NCBI RefSeq assembly: GCF_014764445.1
Contig: NZ_CP061722.1
Location: forward strand, 1 to 64,000
DNA from: Pseudarthrobacter sp. BIM B-2242
GTDB taxonomy: Bacteria > Actinomycetota > Actinomycetes > Actinomycetales > Micrococcaceae
DNA: 64,000 nucleotides
Reading direction: 5' to 3'
Every line of letters starts with the position of its first letter. Position 1 is the stretch's first letter. This document shows positions 25,983-35,017 of the stretch, piece by piece. The position numbers were made by a program, and so were the translations under genes. A model generated the notes under the pieces. The model did not search any database, was not told the origin of the DNA, and saw nothing but the letters and a program-made list of their open reading frames with translations.

Positions 25983-26013
25983 AAGGCCCGGCCCCGGGGT
26001 GGGGTCGGGCCTT
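25983..26013 (-). terminator. Terminator after the redoxin gene
   Basis: AAGGCCCG and CGGGCCTT arms with TTTCTC following on the minus strand. Confidence 0.7.
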
Positions 26014-26025
26014 GGGTCGAGCTGC

Positions 26026-26412
26026 CTACGCGGCGAGGAGCTCGGTGGATGCCGCGGCGATTTCGGCTGCCTTCTTGGCGGCCGCTTCGGGGGTCATCGG
26101 CAGGCGGTCGGCCCACTCATCCATCTTGCCCGGGTTGAACCCACCCCAGGAGTCGGTGATGGTGCCGTCGGCGGCGCGGATGATGCACAGAGGCGCTGAG
26201 GCGACGCCGAGGCTGATGCCGAGTTCCCGTACGGCTTCCTGGTTCAGCTCGTTGTCCTCGTGCAGGCGGGCGTCAACGAAGACGATGCCGTTCTTCCTGG
26301 CCTTGCGGTGGGCGGCGCCGCACTGGACGCAGGCGGGCTTGGAGTAGATCTCGAGGGTGAAGTCGGAGCCTGCGGAAGTGTTGGCGGGGGCTTCGAGGAC
26401 TGATGCGGTCAT
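26026..26412 (-). CDS. Glutaredoxin/NrdH-like redoxin
   Basis: A 128-residue thioredoxin-fold protein: IYSKPACVQCGAAHRKA (about 22-38) carries the CxxC redox pair (CVQC), followed by a beta-alpha-beta core and the cis-Pro-like segment ASAPLCII. NrdH-type redoxins reduce ribonucleotide reductase, which would aid dNTP supply during element replication; other reductive roles are possible. About 50 nt upstream is a partial class B box (CCGCACACAG near 26471) with no clear -35. Confidence 0.75.
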   Translation of the reverse strand: MTASVLEAPANTSAGSDFTLEIYSKPACVQCGAAHRKARKNGIVFVDARLHEDNELNQEAVRELGISLGVASAPLCIIRAADGTITDSWGGFNPGKMDEWADRLPMTPEAAAKKAAEIAAASTELLAA

Positions 26413-26496
26413 GGTGGTTGCCTTTCTGGCGTTGGTGGTGGTGTTCGGTTGGGTGGTGCGGGTAAATATCCTGTGTGCGGCGCTGCTGCGAATGTG

Positions 26497-28749
26497 TCAG
26501 GCAGCGACCAGTACGGAGCCGGCAGAGATCCGGTGCAGGAACTCCTCGGCCTCGGATTGCTTGGTGGTGACCTTGGTGAACCGGGTGACGGCCTTCTTGT
26601 AGATCGCCCTGGTCGGTTCCGGATAGGAGACCGGACCGGTCTTGAGCATCCGTGGATCCAGCAGGCCGACCAAACCGTAGTCGGAGACAGACCTGATGAG
26701 ACGGCCGACGGCCTGTTCCATGAGCAGCGCGGCGTCGGAGGCGTACACCATCCGGTCCGCGGCCCACTTGTCGATCATCATGGCCTCCATCAGGGCCTCG
26801 GCGCGGGCGTCGTCCACGGGGTTGCCGGAGGCGCGCGGGACCCGGTCGATGGTGACCAGGGAGCAGGTGCGCCCCTTGGCGTCCACGCCCGTCATAAGCG
26901 ACTTGGTGCCGACCAGGACGGAGGATTCGTCGTCGCGCCAGGCGTTGATGAGCTGGCGGGTGGCGATCCCGTCCCACTGGGAGTAGACCTTCCAGCGGCC
27001 CTTGGCGGCCCGGCGGAGTGCCTCCGCGTAGGCCTTGCCGGCAGTGGAGTTCGCAGACAGCACCAGGGCGGCCCCGGCGTTGGCTTCGACGAGCTCGACG
27101 TTCTTCCTCGCCGCCCAGGCCTGGTGGAGCTTGGTGTCGAACTTGCCGCGGCGTCCCGGTGCCCAGCCAGGGTAGAGCTCCTGGATCTCGGCGCCGGCGG
27201 GCTTGGGGATGTAGAGCATTGACGCTCCGTAGGCGTCATCGAACGGGGACGCGTAGGCGATGTTGTCCGCCGTCATCCCGGCCTGGTAGCCGAACCGGGC
27301 CGGCAGGGTGGCCGAGACGGCGATGACCGTCATCGGGTAGGTTTCGACCTCTTCAGGTTCGGCCGGCTCCCCTGCCTCGCGCATGGCGACGGTGACCGGG
27401 TCCTCCTCGTCGGGCATGACCGGGGCGGTCCACAGGTTCGACTGCAGGAGACCGCCGATGTTGACCGGGGAGGCGTTGGCAGCCCAGTACGGCATCTGGT
27501 TCTTGCTGTTGAGGCCGGGCTCCTTCTCCTCGATCCAGCGGGCGGTGCCGACCTTGTGCAGCTTCACGGAGGAGACGTTGGCGATGAAGCTGTCGAGCCT
27601 GCCGTTGAGCCGCTTGGCCTTGATGCGGATCTGGGTGTTGTTCGAGTCGGTGGCCTTTTCGAGACCGTTCTTGACCGACTTGGCCCAGGCGATCAGCATG
27701 TCGCCGGTCGCCTCGACCGGGTCCTGGTCCTCCTTGACCTTGTGGACTTCGCCCTTGCGGGTGCCGCGGGCGTAGCCTTCCAGTTCGGTGTTCAGCTCGA
27801 TGCCCAGGGCCATGCCCTCTTTGATGAGCTTGTCCACCGCCGGGTCCAGATCGTCCAGCACCCGGCTGATGCCTTTGGCCAGGGACGTCACGGTCGCGGC
27901 CGAGACCTCGCAGGCGCCGGCGTTGCGGACGTTCGAGGGCAGGGTGTGGGCCTCGTCGATCATGATGATGTGGAATTCGCCGAGGGTCTTGTTCCCGACG
28001 ATGACCGGGACACCCTTGGCGGCCTGGACGGCGAGCATCGAGTGGTTGGTCACCACGATGTCCGCTTCGGCGGCCTTGGCGCGGGCGGCACGGGGCTTGC
28101 ACAGGTCATAGACCGGGCAGGAGTCGCCGATGCATTCGGACGGGCCGACGGAGATCATGTCCCACAGCTCCGGGGTGAGGTTCCCGGTGTAGGTCTGCTT
28201 GTCGCCGGCGGCGTCCTTGTCCAGGCCCAGCGCCCATTGCAGCAGCGGGATGCCGTTGATGACGTCGAAGGGGCGTCCGTCGACCAGGGGCCGGCGGGAT
28301 TTGGGGAGCTTGTCCAGCCGGGCGGAGAGGGCTTTGAAGCTCAGTCGTTGTCCTTCGGTTCCGGTGACCGCTTCGGTGGTGTCGCGGACGGCCTGCAGGC
28401 AGACGTAGTTGGCGAAGCCTTTCAGCATGGCCACCTCCGGCCGGGTGCCGGTGACTTTCTCGCAGGCTTCGGCGGCATCCGGGGCGTCCTTGTCCATGAT
28501 CTGACCCAGCAGGGACAGGGATTCGGTGCTGAGGATGGTGCGCTGGCCCAGTTCGGCGGCGGCGATCATGGCCGGCGCCAGCAGGGCCAGGGACTTGCCC
28601 ACCCCGGTGGGGGCGACGGCGATTGTGTGCCCGGTGGTGTTGATGGCGTGCTCGATGGCCTCCGTCATGGCCTTCTGGCCGGGCCGCGGCTCGGCGTCCG
28701 GGATGCCGGTGGCGACGCGGACGGCTTCGGTCAGTGCGCGGATCATCAT
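26497..28749 (-). CDS. dinG: DinG/XPD-family iron-sulfur helicase
   Basis: A 750-residue SF2 5'-3' DNA helicase. Walker A APTGVGKSLA near residue 50; four cysteines of the 4Fe-4S cluster between motifs I and II, including CIGDSCPVYDLC (about 205-217); DEAH box IMIDEAHTL about 262; C-terminal motifs VGTKSLMTGVD and QAVGRLIRS (about 678). DinG resolves R-loops and replication blocks. The start is the first of two ATGs, placed at the class A +1. No cas genes flank it, so it is not a type IV CRISPR CasDinG. Confidence 0.88.
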   Translation of the reverse strand: MMIRALTEAVRVATGIPDAEPRPGQKAMTEAIEHAINTTGHTIAVAPTGVGKSLALLAPAMIAAAELGQRTILSTESLSLLGQIMDKDAPDAAEACEKVTGTRPEVAMLKGFANYVCLQAVRDTTEAVTGTEGQRLSFKALSARLDKLPKSRRPLVDGRPFDVINGIPLLQWALGLDKDAAGDKQTYTGNLTPELWDMISVGPSECIGDSCPVYDLCKPRAARAKAAEADIVVTNHSMLAVQAAKGVPVIVGNKTLGEFHIIMIDEAHTLPSNVRNAGACEVSAATVTSLAKGISRVLDDLDPAVDKLIKEGMALGIELNTELEGYARGTRKGEVHKVKEDQDPVEATGDMLIAWAKSVKNGLEKATDSNNTQIRIKAKRLNGRLDSFIANVSSVKLHKVGTARWIEEKEPGLNSKNQMPYWAANASPVNIGGLLQSNLWTAPVMPDEEDPVTVAMREAGEPAEPEEVETYPMTVIAVSATLPARFGYQAGMTADNIAYASPFDDAYGASMLYIPKPAGAEIQELYPGWAPGRRGKFDTKLHQAWAARKNVELVEANAGAALVLSANSTAGKAYAEALRRAAKGRWKVYSQWDGIATRQLINAWRDDESSVLVGTKSLMTGVDAKGRTCSLVTIDRVPRASGNPVDDARAEALMEAMMIDKWAADRMVYASDAALLMEQAVGRLIRSVSDYGLVGLLDPRMLKTGPVSYPEPTRAIYKKAVTRFTKVTTKQSEAEEFLHRISAGSVLVAA

Positions 28750-28786
28750 GGTGTCCTCTATGCGTTCAGGGTCCCCACGGCCGTCA
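28749..28786 (-). promoter_or_regulatory. Class A promoter, leaderless
   Basis: TGAC at 28786-28783, CCGTG (one change from CCGTC) at 28780-28776, CGCATAGAG with CAT at 28762-28760, 10 nt to the ATG. Confidence 0.55.
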
Positions 28787-28835
28787 CCGGCGCGAGGGCC
28801 AGGGAGGTGCAGGGTGCGGGTGGTACAGACAGGTA

Positions 28836-28865
28836 GGCCCGCCACAGGTGATCCCGTGGCGGGCC
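28836..28865 (-). terminator. Terminator hairpin
   Basis: GGCCCGCCAC and GTGGCGGGCC arms between the membrane-protein gene and the dinG promoter; no marked T-run. Confidence 0.5.
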
Positions 28866-28909
28866 CGGGCGGATCCGACATCCGCCCCATACGCAGGGTT
28901 GTGCAGGCC

Positions 28910-29356
28910 CTACGCGGTCTTGGGTTTCCGTTGACGGCCGGAAGTGCCGGTGGAGGGCTTCGGGGCCTCCTCAGGGGCCGCCTGGAGTTTGCCGAAGCGG
29001 AACAGCGGGCCTTCGCGCTCAACCACCCACTGGCGGTGCAGCGCCCAGGCTTCTCCGACGGCCAGGACGGCGACGGCGGAGTCGGTGAAGGTGGTGGTGA
29101 ACAGCAGGCAGATGGCCGCCCACCGGTACCAGCGGCGGAAGCCGTTCTTCAGCAGGATCATGGTGAGCAGGCCGGGCAGTGCCAGCAGCAGCGGCAGCAG
29201 CCAAGAGATCGTCTCGCTGGTGTACGGGGCGATGAAGAGAAACTGCGCGTGAAGGTAGGCGACCGCTGAGACGGCGACCCAGAGGCCCGGGGTCTTCCAG
29301 TTGAAGGCGCGCAGGCGGCCCATGAACGTGCTCGGGGCGGGCGTTTCGGTGCTCAT
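28910..29356 (-). CDS. Small polytopic membrane protein
   Basis: A 148-residue protein with about three transmembrane helices (about 25-45, 50-70, 78-98) and a basic C-terminal tail ending GRQRKPKTA. No family recognised. Its ATG overlaps the stop of the sigma-like gene (ATGA), so expression is coupled to it. A membrane partner encoded directly after a sigma-like protein could be an anti-sigma or envelope sensor, but no sequence hallmark supports that. Confidence 0.6.
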   Translation of the reverse strand: MSTETPAPSTFMGRLRAFNWKTPGLWVAVSAVAYLHAQFLFIAPYTSETISWLLPLLLALPGLLTMILLKNGFRRWYRWAAICLLFTTTFTDSAVAVLAVGEAWALHRQWVVEREGPLFRFGKLQAAPEEAPKPSTGTSGRQRKPKTA

Positions 29357-30546
29357 GCTGCGGCGGCCGATGCCGGGGCCTTCACCTCGACGTCGGTGAG
29401 GTTGCGGATCAGCTGGTCCAGCTGGGCGTACAGGGCCTGCTCGGTCGTCCCGAGGCGCTGGCCCTTGTGCTTCAGGGCGCGGGCGAAGACCTCCGGGGCC
29501 TTCATCACGGCGATGCTGCGGCCGGCGATCCGCTGTTCGCGGTACTCGGAGCCGGTGCTGTCGAACGAGGAATACGCCTCGAATTCCAGGGCGATGAACG
29601 ATTCGCAGACCTCGTCAGCGACCCGTGACCAGTTCCGGGGCGGGCCCATGGACTTCACTGCGGCACGGAAGGAGCGCAGGGTGGTGCGGGACGGGCGGAC
29701 CCGGTCGGCGAGGACGGCCTCGACCAGGGTCAGGGCGACCTTGGGGTCGGTGGTGGCGATGGCTTCGAGGTTGTTGTAGGCGAAGTCATCCCACAGCGGC
29801 AGGAAACCGGGGTCCACCGGGCTGGTGATCTGGTCGGCGTCGCCGCCAACGAGGCGGTACATCTCAGTGACGGACCGGTGGGCCAGGGACGGGTCTTCGG
29901 TGAGCAGCGCCGAAAGGCGGCGGCGTTCTTCGAGCCGGGGACGGTCCAGGGCAGGAATGTCGTAGGCGTGGGTAAGGGACGCAGCCTGTGCTTCCAGGCG
30001 GGAGTTGTCGCGCAGGTGGCGCTTGCGGGCGCTGAGCCAGTCGGCGGCGACGAGCATGCGCTGCCCGGCGTCGGCGGCCTCGATCATTTCGGCTGATTCT
30101 TCACGGGTCTGGGTGTGGAAGACCATGCTGGCGCGGGAGCGGAACCGGATCTCGTCGTTGACGACCGAAACGATCGGCTCAACGAGGTCGTACTTGTCGG
30201 TTCCGGTGCGCAGGTTGCGGGAGATGGAGTTCCTGGCGACGCGGAGCAGCTGGCGGGCCCAGCCGGTGACGGAGGCGCCGTCCAGTCCGCGCTGCAGGTC
30301 GTAGCCGCCCTTGGTCTGCTGCATCATCTTAACGACCATGAGCTCTTCCATCTCGGCGGTGACGTCCACGAGCTGCTGATGGCTGGTGTACGGCTTCTCA
30401 CCGGCGACGGTGGCGGCGATGCCGGAGCGGTGGAGGGCGTCTGCGAGGGCCTTGCGGGTATCGATGTCGGAGAGCTGTCCGTCCGCGTAGCGCTGGAGGA
30501 TCTCCCGGCAGTATGTGTCGGTGTCGGAGGTCTGGAGTGTTTGCAC
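29353..30546 (-). CDS. Sigma-70-like protein, leaderless GTG start
   Basis: A 397-residue protein. Residues about 60-125 resemble sigma region 2: MEELMVVKMMQQTKGGYDL followed by SVTGWARQLLRVARNSISRNLR, the usual Y..G..S..GWLR.IARN pattern. The C-terminal half is helical, with no clear region 4 HTH. I infer a divergent sigma factor or sigma-like regulator. The GTG (VQTLQTSD) is exactly at the +1 of a class B promoter, so this sigma-like gene itself belongs to the class B regulon. Confidence 0.55.
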   Translation of the reverse strand: MQTLQTSDTDTYCREILQRYADGQLSDIDTRKALADALHRSGIAATVAGEKPYTSHQQLVDVTAEMEELMVVKMMQQTKGGYDLQRGLDGASVTGWARQLLRVARNSISRNLRTGTDKYDLVEPIVSVVNDEIRFRSRASMVFHTQTREESAEMIEAADAGQRMLVAADWLSARKRHLRDNSRLEAQAASLTHAYDIPALDRPRLEERRRLSALLTEDPSLAHRSVTEMYRLVGGDADQITSPVDPGFLPLWDDFAYNNLEAIATTDPKVALTLVEAVLADRVRPSRTTLRSFRAAVKSMGPPRNWSRVADEVCESFIALEFEAYSSFDSTGSEYREQRIAGRSIAVMKAPEVFARALKHKGQRLGTTEQALYAQLDQLIRNLTDVEVKAPASAAAA

Positions 30547-30583
30547 GCTCCTTATGTGTGCGGCCCCGGCAGGAAAAGTGCAC
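30546..30583 (-). promoter_or_regulatory. Class B promoter, leaderless (GTG)
   Basis: GTGCACT at 30583-30577, 13 nt, CCGCACACAT at 30563-30554, 7 nt to the GTG at 30546. Confidence 0.65.
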
Positions 30584-30624
30584 AGCAAATTGCTGTGAAC
30601 TATGTCACTCATCGTGTGGGTAGC

Positions 30625-30661
30625 TTCAGCCCGGCGTGTTGCCCCGACACGCCGGGCTGAA
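30625..30661 (-). terminator. Terminator after the VirB4 gene
   Basis: Long stem TTCAGCCCGGCGTGT / ACACGCCGGGCTGAA closing a short loop, symmetrical and so potentially bidirectional. Confidence 0.75.
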
Positions 30662-30664
30662 GGG

Positions 30665-33121
30665 TCAGACGGCCGCCAGCAGCAGTTCCTGCTTGCGCTC
30701 GTTCAGGTCGTCGGCGTTGGTCGAGGCCAGCTTCAGGAACGCCGGCGGCAGGACGATCTGGACCGGAACACACCGGCCGGCCAGGTCGGAGTAGTACCCG
30801 ACCGTGCCGCGCAGGACCTTCTTGGAGACCGGGTCGCGCAGGGCCCGCATCGAGCTCCAGTTCGGCGCCACGGTGCCGCCTTCGCCGAGCATGGCCTTGC
30901 CGGTGATGCGGTTGAGCCGCTCATCCGTGGCCTGGAGCTTGAACAGCTCCAGCGCCGCCCGGGCCTCGTCCTTGTCCTCGATGGGCAGGATGAGTCCGCG
31001 GGAGATGTAGCCGGCCAGGCCAGCCTTCAGCGGGTCGGAGGCACGCTGGGTGTAGAGCTCAGGGAGCACCTGCTGGGACCGGGCCAGACGGCCGAGACGC
31101 TCAACCTCGGCCTTGCCGGCGCCCAGGAAGACCCAGGCCTCGTCAAGGTGGATGGCGCCGCCGCGGCCGGTGAGGGCCATGGCAGAACCGAACACCATCA
31201 TGCGGACCAGGGCGAGGGACACCTTCTGCATCACCGAGGCCGAGGCCATGGCCCCGGGTTCGGGCAGATCCAGGTGGGTGTTGCCGACCTTGATCAGGGT
31301 GATGCCCTCGTTGATGGACAGCGCCTTGGTGTGCGGGTCCACGCCGACACAGGCACGGAACAGTGGCGAGGTGTTGGCCAGGTCGAAGATCGGATCGACC
31401 AGCGCGGGCGTGGCCTTGCCGTCCTCTTTGGCGATCAGGAGGGCCTGGCCGACACAGGTGGCACCCTTGGAGACCCCGTAGGACAGGGCCGTGTACAGGT
31501 GGACCTCGAACTCCCTCGCTTTGCCGCCCCACGGGTCGATGGAGGCGAGCATGGACACCGCCAGTTCCACACCCACGGTGGGGTTGTGGGAGAAGCGCAG
31601 CGGGTCGAAGATGCCGTCGGCTTCCTTCAGGTCATCCAGGGACGCGACCTGGCCGCCGTGGCCGAGGACCGTCGGTGAGTGGTCAGACCCGGTCTTGGGG
31701 TCGATGATCACCTGGGGCCCGCCGAGCTTGGCGAACTGGATCGCCTTCCAGAGCAGCACCATGGTCTTGCCCGAGCCGGTGGCGCCCAGGTTGACGAAGA
31801 TCGGGGCCGCGTCGCCGGAGGAGGCTGCCGTCGGGGACTCGTAGGCGGGCTGGCTGTCGCGTTCGGTGAAACCGAGCAGGGCGCCGTCCTTGTCACCGAC
31901 GGTGGACAGGGACTGGATCCCGGAGCATGCCACGGTCTGGATGGGCAGGTCGTGCAGGTTCGGGTTGGCCCGGACCCCTGAGCAGAGCATCATCTCGGCC
32001 AGGGCCTGGCGCTGCCGGAAGTTCATGATCCGCAGGTTGGCCGCGGACCGGGGACCGGCCTGGGTGATGTCTTCGATCTCGCCGTCGAACGCGACGAGCA
32101 CCGAGGCGTCCACCAGGGTGGGCGAACCGCCGTTGGCGTAGACGTTCTCGACCGCCTCGAGGGTGGCCAGCATCTCCTCCTGCCGGGCATCCTCCATCTT
32201 GTTGTTCTTGTGGCGTTCGTTGATGTCGTCCATGTAGCGCTTGCGCTGGCGGCGCAGCTCGGCGCGGGTGACCTTGGCGGGCTCGATGCTCCCGCGGATG
32301 GAGATCGCGACGGCGCCGTCCTCGACAAGGCCGGTGGCCCAGTGCGCGGCGGTCGACTCGGAGGACTCAAACTCGAAGTTGAAGTCTTCCAGAGTCGCAA
32401 AGGTCAGGGACCGGTGCTTGGGGATCCTCGGCCACTTGGTGCAGTCTTCCCGGCCGGCGTCGTTGGCCATGCGCACGGCCTTGGTGTCGGCGAAGATGTG
32501 CAGGTGGTCCGAGTGCGGCAGGTCCACCGTGTCGGGGAACTCGCCCTGGTTCCACCAGGAGTTGGCCATCGACAGTTCCTGCGCCGTGGGGGTGGAGAGG
32601 CCGGAGCGGGCCAGTGCGGCGTCGACCTTGCGGTAGTCGTCGTCGAAGTCGCTCAGCGGTGTGCCGCCGCTGACCAGTGTTTCGACCACGGAGTCCAGGG
32701 CCTTCTGCCAGCCGCCGTTGGAGCCCACCTTGGCGACCAGGCGCACCGCGAGCAGGGCGATGCGCTTCTCGGTGACCTGGGTCGGGAAGGATTCCTTGAG
32801 GAACCCGGCGATCTTGTGGCCGGACGGGTTGTAGAGCTTGGCCACGTTGACCAGCAGCAGCTGGTGCTGGCGGTAGGAGGACCGGGACATGGAGCGGCGG
32901 TTGCCGGTGGTGGTGGCCATCGCTGCCAGCTCTTCGTAGGCGGCCATGAGGGGCATGTACACGTTCATGCGTTCCTCGACGGACTTGGCGTCCGCGACCG
33001 GTTCCAGCGGCAGTTTGCGGACGATCCACATGTCGCCCCCGATGCCGAGCAGCCGGCCGTCGGAGAGCTTGGTGCGCACCATCGTGGAGACGGATGGTGC
33101 GGTGGTGTTGGCGGGGGGCAT
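30665..33121 (-). CDS. virB4: VirB4/TraC-type conjugation ATPase
   Basis: An 818-residue ATPase. Walker A GATGSGKTMVLLW (about 447) is followed by VIIDPKTGSDH; Walker B is IHLDEAWVFLG (about 655-665). The N-terminal half (about 1-420) has the mixed alpha/beta domain usual in VirB4/ConE proteins. It energises assembly and substrate transfer at the type IV secretion channel on the inner face of the membrane. SD AGGAG; 2 nt after the TcpC-like gene. Confidence 0.88.
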   Translation of the reverse strand: MPPANTTAPSVSTMVRTKLSDGRLLGIGGDMWIVRKLPLEPVADAKSVEERMNVYMPLMAAYEELAAMATTTGNRRSMSRSSYRQHQLLLVNVAKLYNPSGHKIAGFLKESFPTQVTEKRIALLAVRLVAKVGSNGGWQKALDSVVETLVSGGTPLSDFDDDYRKVDAALARSGLSTPTAQELSMANSWWNQGEFPDTVDLPHSDHLHIFADTKAVRMANDAGREDCTKWPRIPKHRSLTFATLEDFNFEFESSESTAAHWATGLVEDGAVAISIRGSIEPAKVTRAELRRQRKRYMDDINERHKNNKMEDARQEEMLATLEAVENVYANGGSPTLVDASVLVAFDGEIEDITQAGPRSAANLRIMNFRQRQALAEMMLCSGVRANPNLHDLPIQTVACSGIQSLSTVGDKDGALLGFTERDSQPAYESPTAASSGDAAPIFVNLGATGSGKTMVLLWKAIQFAKLGGPQVIIDPKTGSDHSPTVLGHGGQVASLDDLKEADGIFDPLRFSHNPTVGVELAVSMLASIDPWGGKAREFEVHLYTALSYGVSKGATCVGQALLIAKEDGKATPALVDPIFDLANTSPLFRACVGVDPHTKALSINEGITLIKVGNTHLDLPEPGAMASASVMQKVSLALVRMMVFGSAMALTGRGGAIHLDEAWVFLGAGKAEVERLGRLARSQQVLPELYTQRASDPLKAGLAGYISRGLILPIEDKDEARAALELFKLQATDERLNRITGKAMLGEGGTVAPNWSSMRALRDPVSKKVLRGTVGYYSDLAGRCVPVQIVLPPAFLKLASTNADDLNERKQELLLAAV

Positions 33122-33123
33122 GA

Positions 33124-34257
33124 CTACTCTCCTGCGCTCGGGGCCTGCGGGGCGGTGCCCAGGGTCGGGATGGAAGACGGGGAAGCTGCCGGGGCCGGCG
33201 CCGCGGGGGCGGCTGCCTGGGACTCAGCGGTGACGGCCTTATCCACCCCTTCGGAGGTGATCTTGCGGCCATCGACGGCGTTCATGTACTCGGTCAGGGA
33301 TTCCCCGGTGCCAACGCCGCCCCAGGCGACAACCACGGGGGCTGCCGTGTCGGCCTTCTTGATCAGCACGTCGTAACTGACCTTGGACGGGGTCTCGGTG
33401 CGTCCGAGGACCTGGCCCTGCCACTGCACGGCGAAGGTGACCCGCGCGACGACGTCAGTGGGCTTGGTGGAGGTGTCGGCCTGCGGGTCGAGCCGGGCGC
33501 CGGCGTCGGTGACCTGAACGGAAGTCGCGGTGACCTTGCTCAGCGGCACGTAGGAGCGGTTGTCGGCCGTGTCCCCGACAGCCAGGCGCAGCTTGTCCGG
33601 GTTGCCGGAGCTGAAGGCCTCCACCCAGGCGTTGACGGACTGGATGACCGGGTCCGAGGGGCTGACCTTGGCCAGGTTCGGCCAGGACGTAAGGTTCGGC
33701 CACTGGGCTTTGTCGTCCGGGGCCCTGGGGATCAGTGCCGGCTGGCCGATGACCTGGGCGCCGCGGACCTTGGAGAATCCGACCTGCACGGTCGTGTCGA
33801 AGACCTGTCCGGTGGCGGCAGCGACCGTCATGTGATGCAGCTGCAGGCCCTGCTTCTCGGTGGTCTGGTTGTTGTCCGGGTTCACGGTGACCTCGGGTTC
33901 GACCTGGATGTCCACGCCGTCCCAGGAGAGCAGCTGGCCGCCGGGCAGCGGTGAGGGGGTCTGGGCCAGCCAGGTCTGCACCGCCAGCATTGCCGCCGGC
34001 TTCGTTTCGGAAGTCAGCGGGCTCTGCTGGGCGACTGCAGCCGGCTTGGCGTCCAGGACCTTGGGCACGACGGCGATGTTGCACAGTGCCGACAGCGGGA
34101 AGGCGACAAAGACGATGCCAAGAATGCTGTTCCGGTAGAGCTTCTGCCGCTTGGCGGCGCGGTCTTTCAGCTCGATGTCGGCGCGGGGCAGCTCCTCGGG
34201 GTTCTCAAGCCAGCCCAGCGCCGAAGCGCTCTCGTTCTTGCGGTTCTTCCTTGCCAT
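33124..34257 (-). CDS. TcpC/VirB8-like transfer protein
   Basis: A 377-residue bitopic protein: a basic cytoplasmic N-terminus, one transmembrane helix (about 42-66), and an extracytoplasmic part made of two NTF2-like domains, as in the conjugative transposon protein TcpC. DPVIQSVNAWVEAFSSGN and FAVQWQGQVLGRTETPSKVSYDVLIKK fall in the second domain. Ala/Pro-rich tail. It scaffolds the transfer channel. Strong SD GGAAGG; same operon as VirB4. Confidence 0.75.
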   Translation of the reverse strand: MARKNRKNESASALGWLENPEELPRADIELKDRAAKRQKLYRNSILGIVFVAFPLSALCNIAVVPKVLDAKPAAVAQQSPLTSETKPAAMLAVQTWLAQTPSPLPGGQLLSWDGVDIQVEPEVTVNPDNNQTTEKQGLQLHHMTVAAATGQVFDTTVQVGFSKVRGAQVIGQPALIPRAPDDKAQWPNLTSWPNLAKVSPSDPVIQSVNAWVEAFSSGNPDKLRLAVGDTADNRSYVPLSKVTATSVQVTDAGARLDPQADTSTKPTDVVARVTFAVQWQGQVLGRTETPSKVSYDVLIKKADTAAPVVVAWGGVGTGESLTEYMNAVDGRKITSEGVDKAVTAESQAAAPAAPAPAASPSSIPTLGTAPQAPSAGE

Positions 34258-34278
34258 GATTGCCTTCCGGGGTGGAGC

Positions 34279-34902
34279 TTAGGAGCGCTTGATGAGCTCG
34301 CCGGCGTCAGCGAGATCGCGCTTGGATTCATCGGAGAGGGACGCGATGGCCTTCACGAGGGCCAGGCCTGCCTTGGCGACGGCCTGCGGCGGAGTCGGGG
34401 TGCCGACGGCGTCCAGGGTGTGAAGCAGGGCCCAGACGTCCTTCTGGCGGCCGCGCTCCAGGGCGGTGGCGGTGACGCCGGCCTCCCACGGGGCGTCCTT
34501 GATGGCCACGGAGATTTCGTCCAGGTCGGCCACGGCGGTGCCGGAGGCGCGGGGCGCGGACATGATCGCGGTGGCCAGGTCGACCGGGTCGGCCGAGCAG
34601 CCCAGCAGGGTCGCTGCCAGGACGCGGGTGCTTTCGGGGGCGGCGTTGACCTCGATGGCCTTCGCGGCGGTCTTGCGGATCACGGCGCGGTTCGCCTTGG
34701 CCTGGTTGCGGGCCTTGGACTCACCGGTGGCGGCGTTCTCCTCTGCGCTGCCGGCGTCTTCTTCGGCGTCGTTTCCTGCCTGGTCGTCCAGGTCCAGCGC
34801 GTAGCTGTCGTTCTCGCGCTCAACCTCGTGGTCGGGCTCGTGGTGCGTGGCTTCGTCCTGGTGGGAAGGGTAGGTGATGGGCTCGTATGTCGGGGCTGAC
34901 AC
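34279..34902 (-). CDS. Hypothetical acidic-N-terminus protein at head of the transfer operon
   Basis: A 207-residue protein with an acidic, Asp/Glu-rich first 65 residues and an Ala-rich helical remainder. No family recognised. The GTG at 34902 is chosen because GAGAAGGAG lies 7 nt upstream; an in-frame start at 34986 would run through the promoter-like element. It is followed after 21 nt by the TcpC-like gene, so it may be a soluble component or chaperone of the secretion system. Confidence 0.6.
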   Translation of the reverse strand: MSAPTYEPITYPSHQDEATHHEPDHEVERENDSYALDLDDQAGNDAEEDAGSAEENAATGESKARNQAKANRAVIRKTAAKAIEVNAAPESTRVLAATLLGCSADPVDLATAIMSAPRASGTAVADLDEISVAIKDAPWEAGVTATALERGRQKDVWALLHTLDAVGTPTPPQAVAKAGLALVKAIASLSDESKRDLADAGELIKRS

Positions 34903-34913
34903 GGGTGGTGCTC

Positions 34914-34945
34914 CTTCTCTTAGGGTCGCCGCTGAACATGCGTAG
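34914..34945 (-). promoter_or_regulatory. Possible class C promoter
   Basis: Minus strand CTACGCATGTTCAG at about 34936-34923, preceded by CCCGTCACC. It has the same downstream text as the element before the HNH gene. A short leader with an SD follows. Confidence 0.35.
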
Positions 34946-34972
34946 ATTTCCGGTGACGGGCCGAAACGCGGA

Positions 34973-35005
34973 AGAGCCCCTGCCACGCGGGGTGACAGGG
35001 GCTCT
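34973..35005 (-). terminator. Terminator
   Basis: AGAGCCCCTG / CAGGGGCTCT stem after the gene ending at 35018; minus strand continues TCCGCG, so the T-tract is weak. Confidence 0.6.
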
Positions 35006-35017
35006 GGCGGGGCGGGT

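Noticed and set aside
26463..26500. Class B promoter for the redoxin gene
   Set aside because: CCGCACACAG again lacks the final T and the -35 block reads CTGACAC; kept only as a partial box.
34903..34986. Upstream extension of the gene ending at 34279
   Set aside because: It would translate through the CTACGCATGTTCA element; the GTG at 34902 has a good SD.
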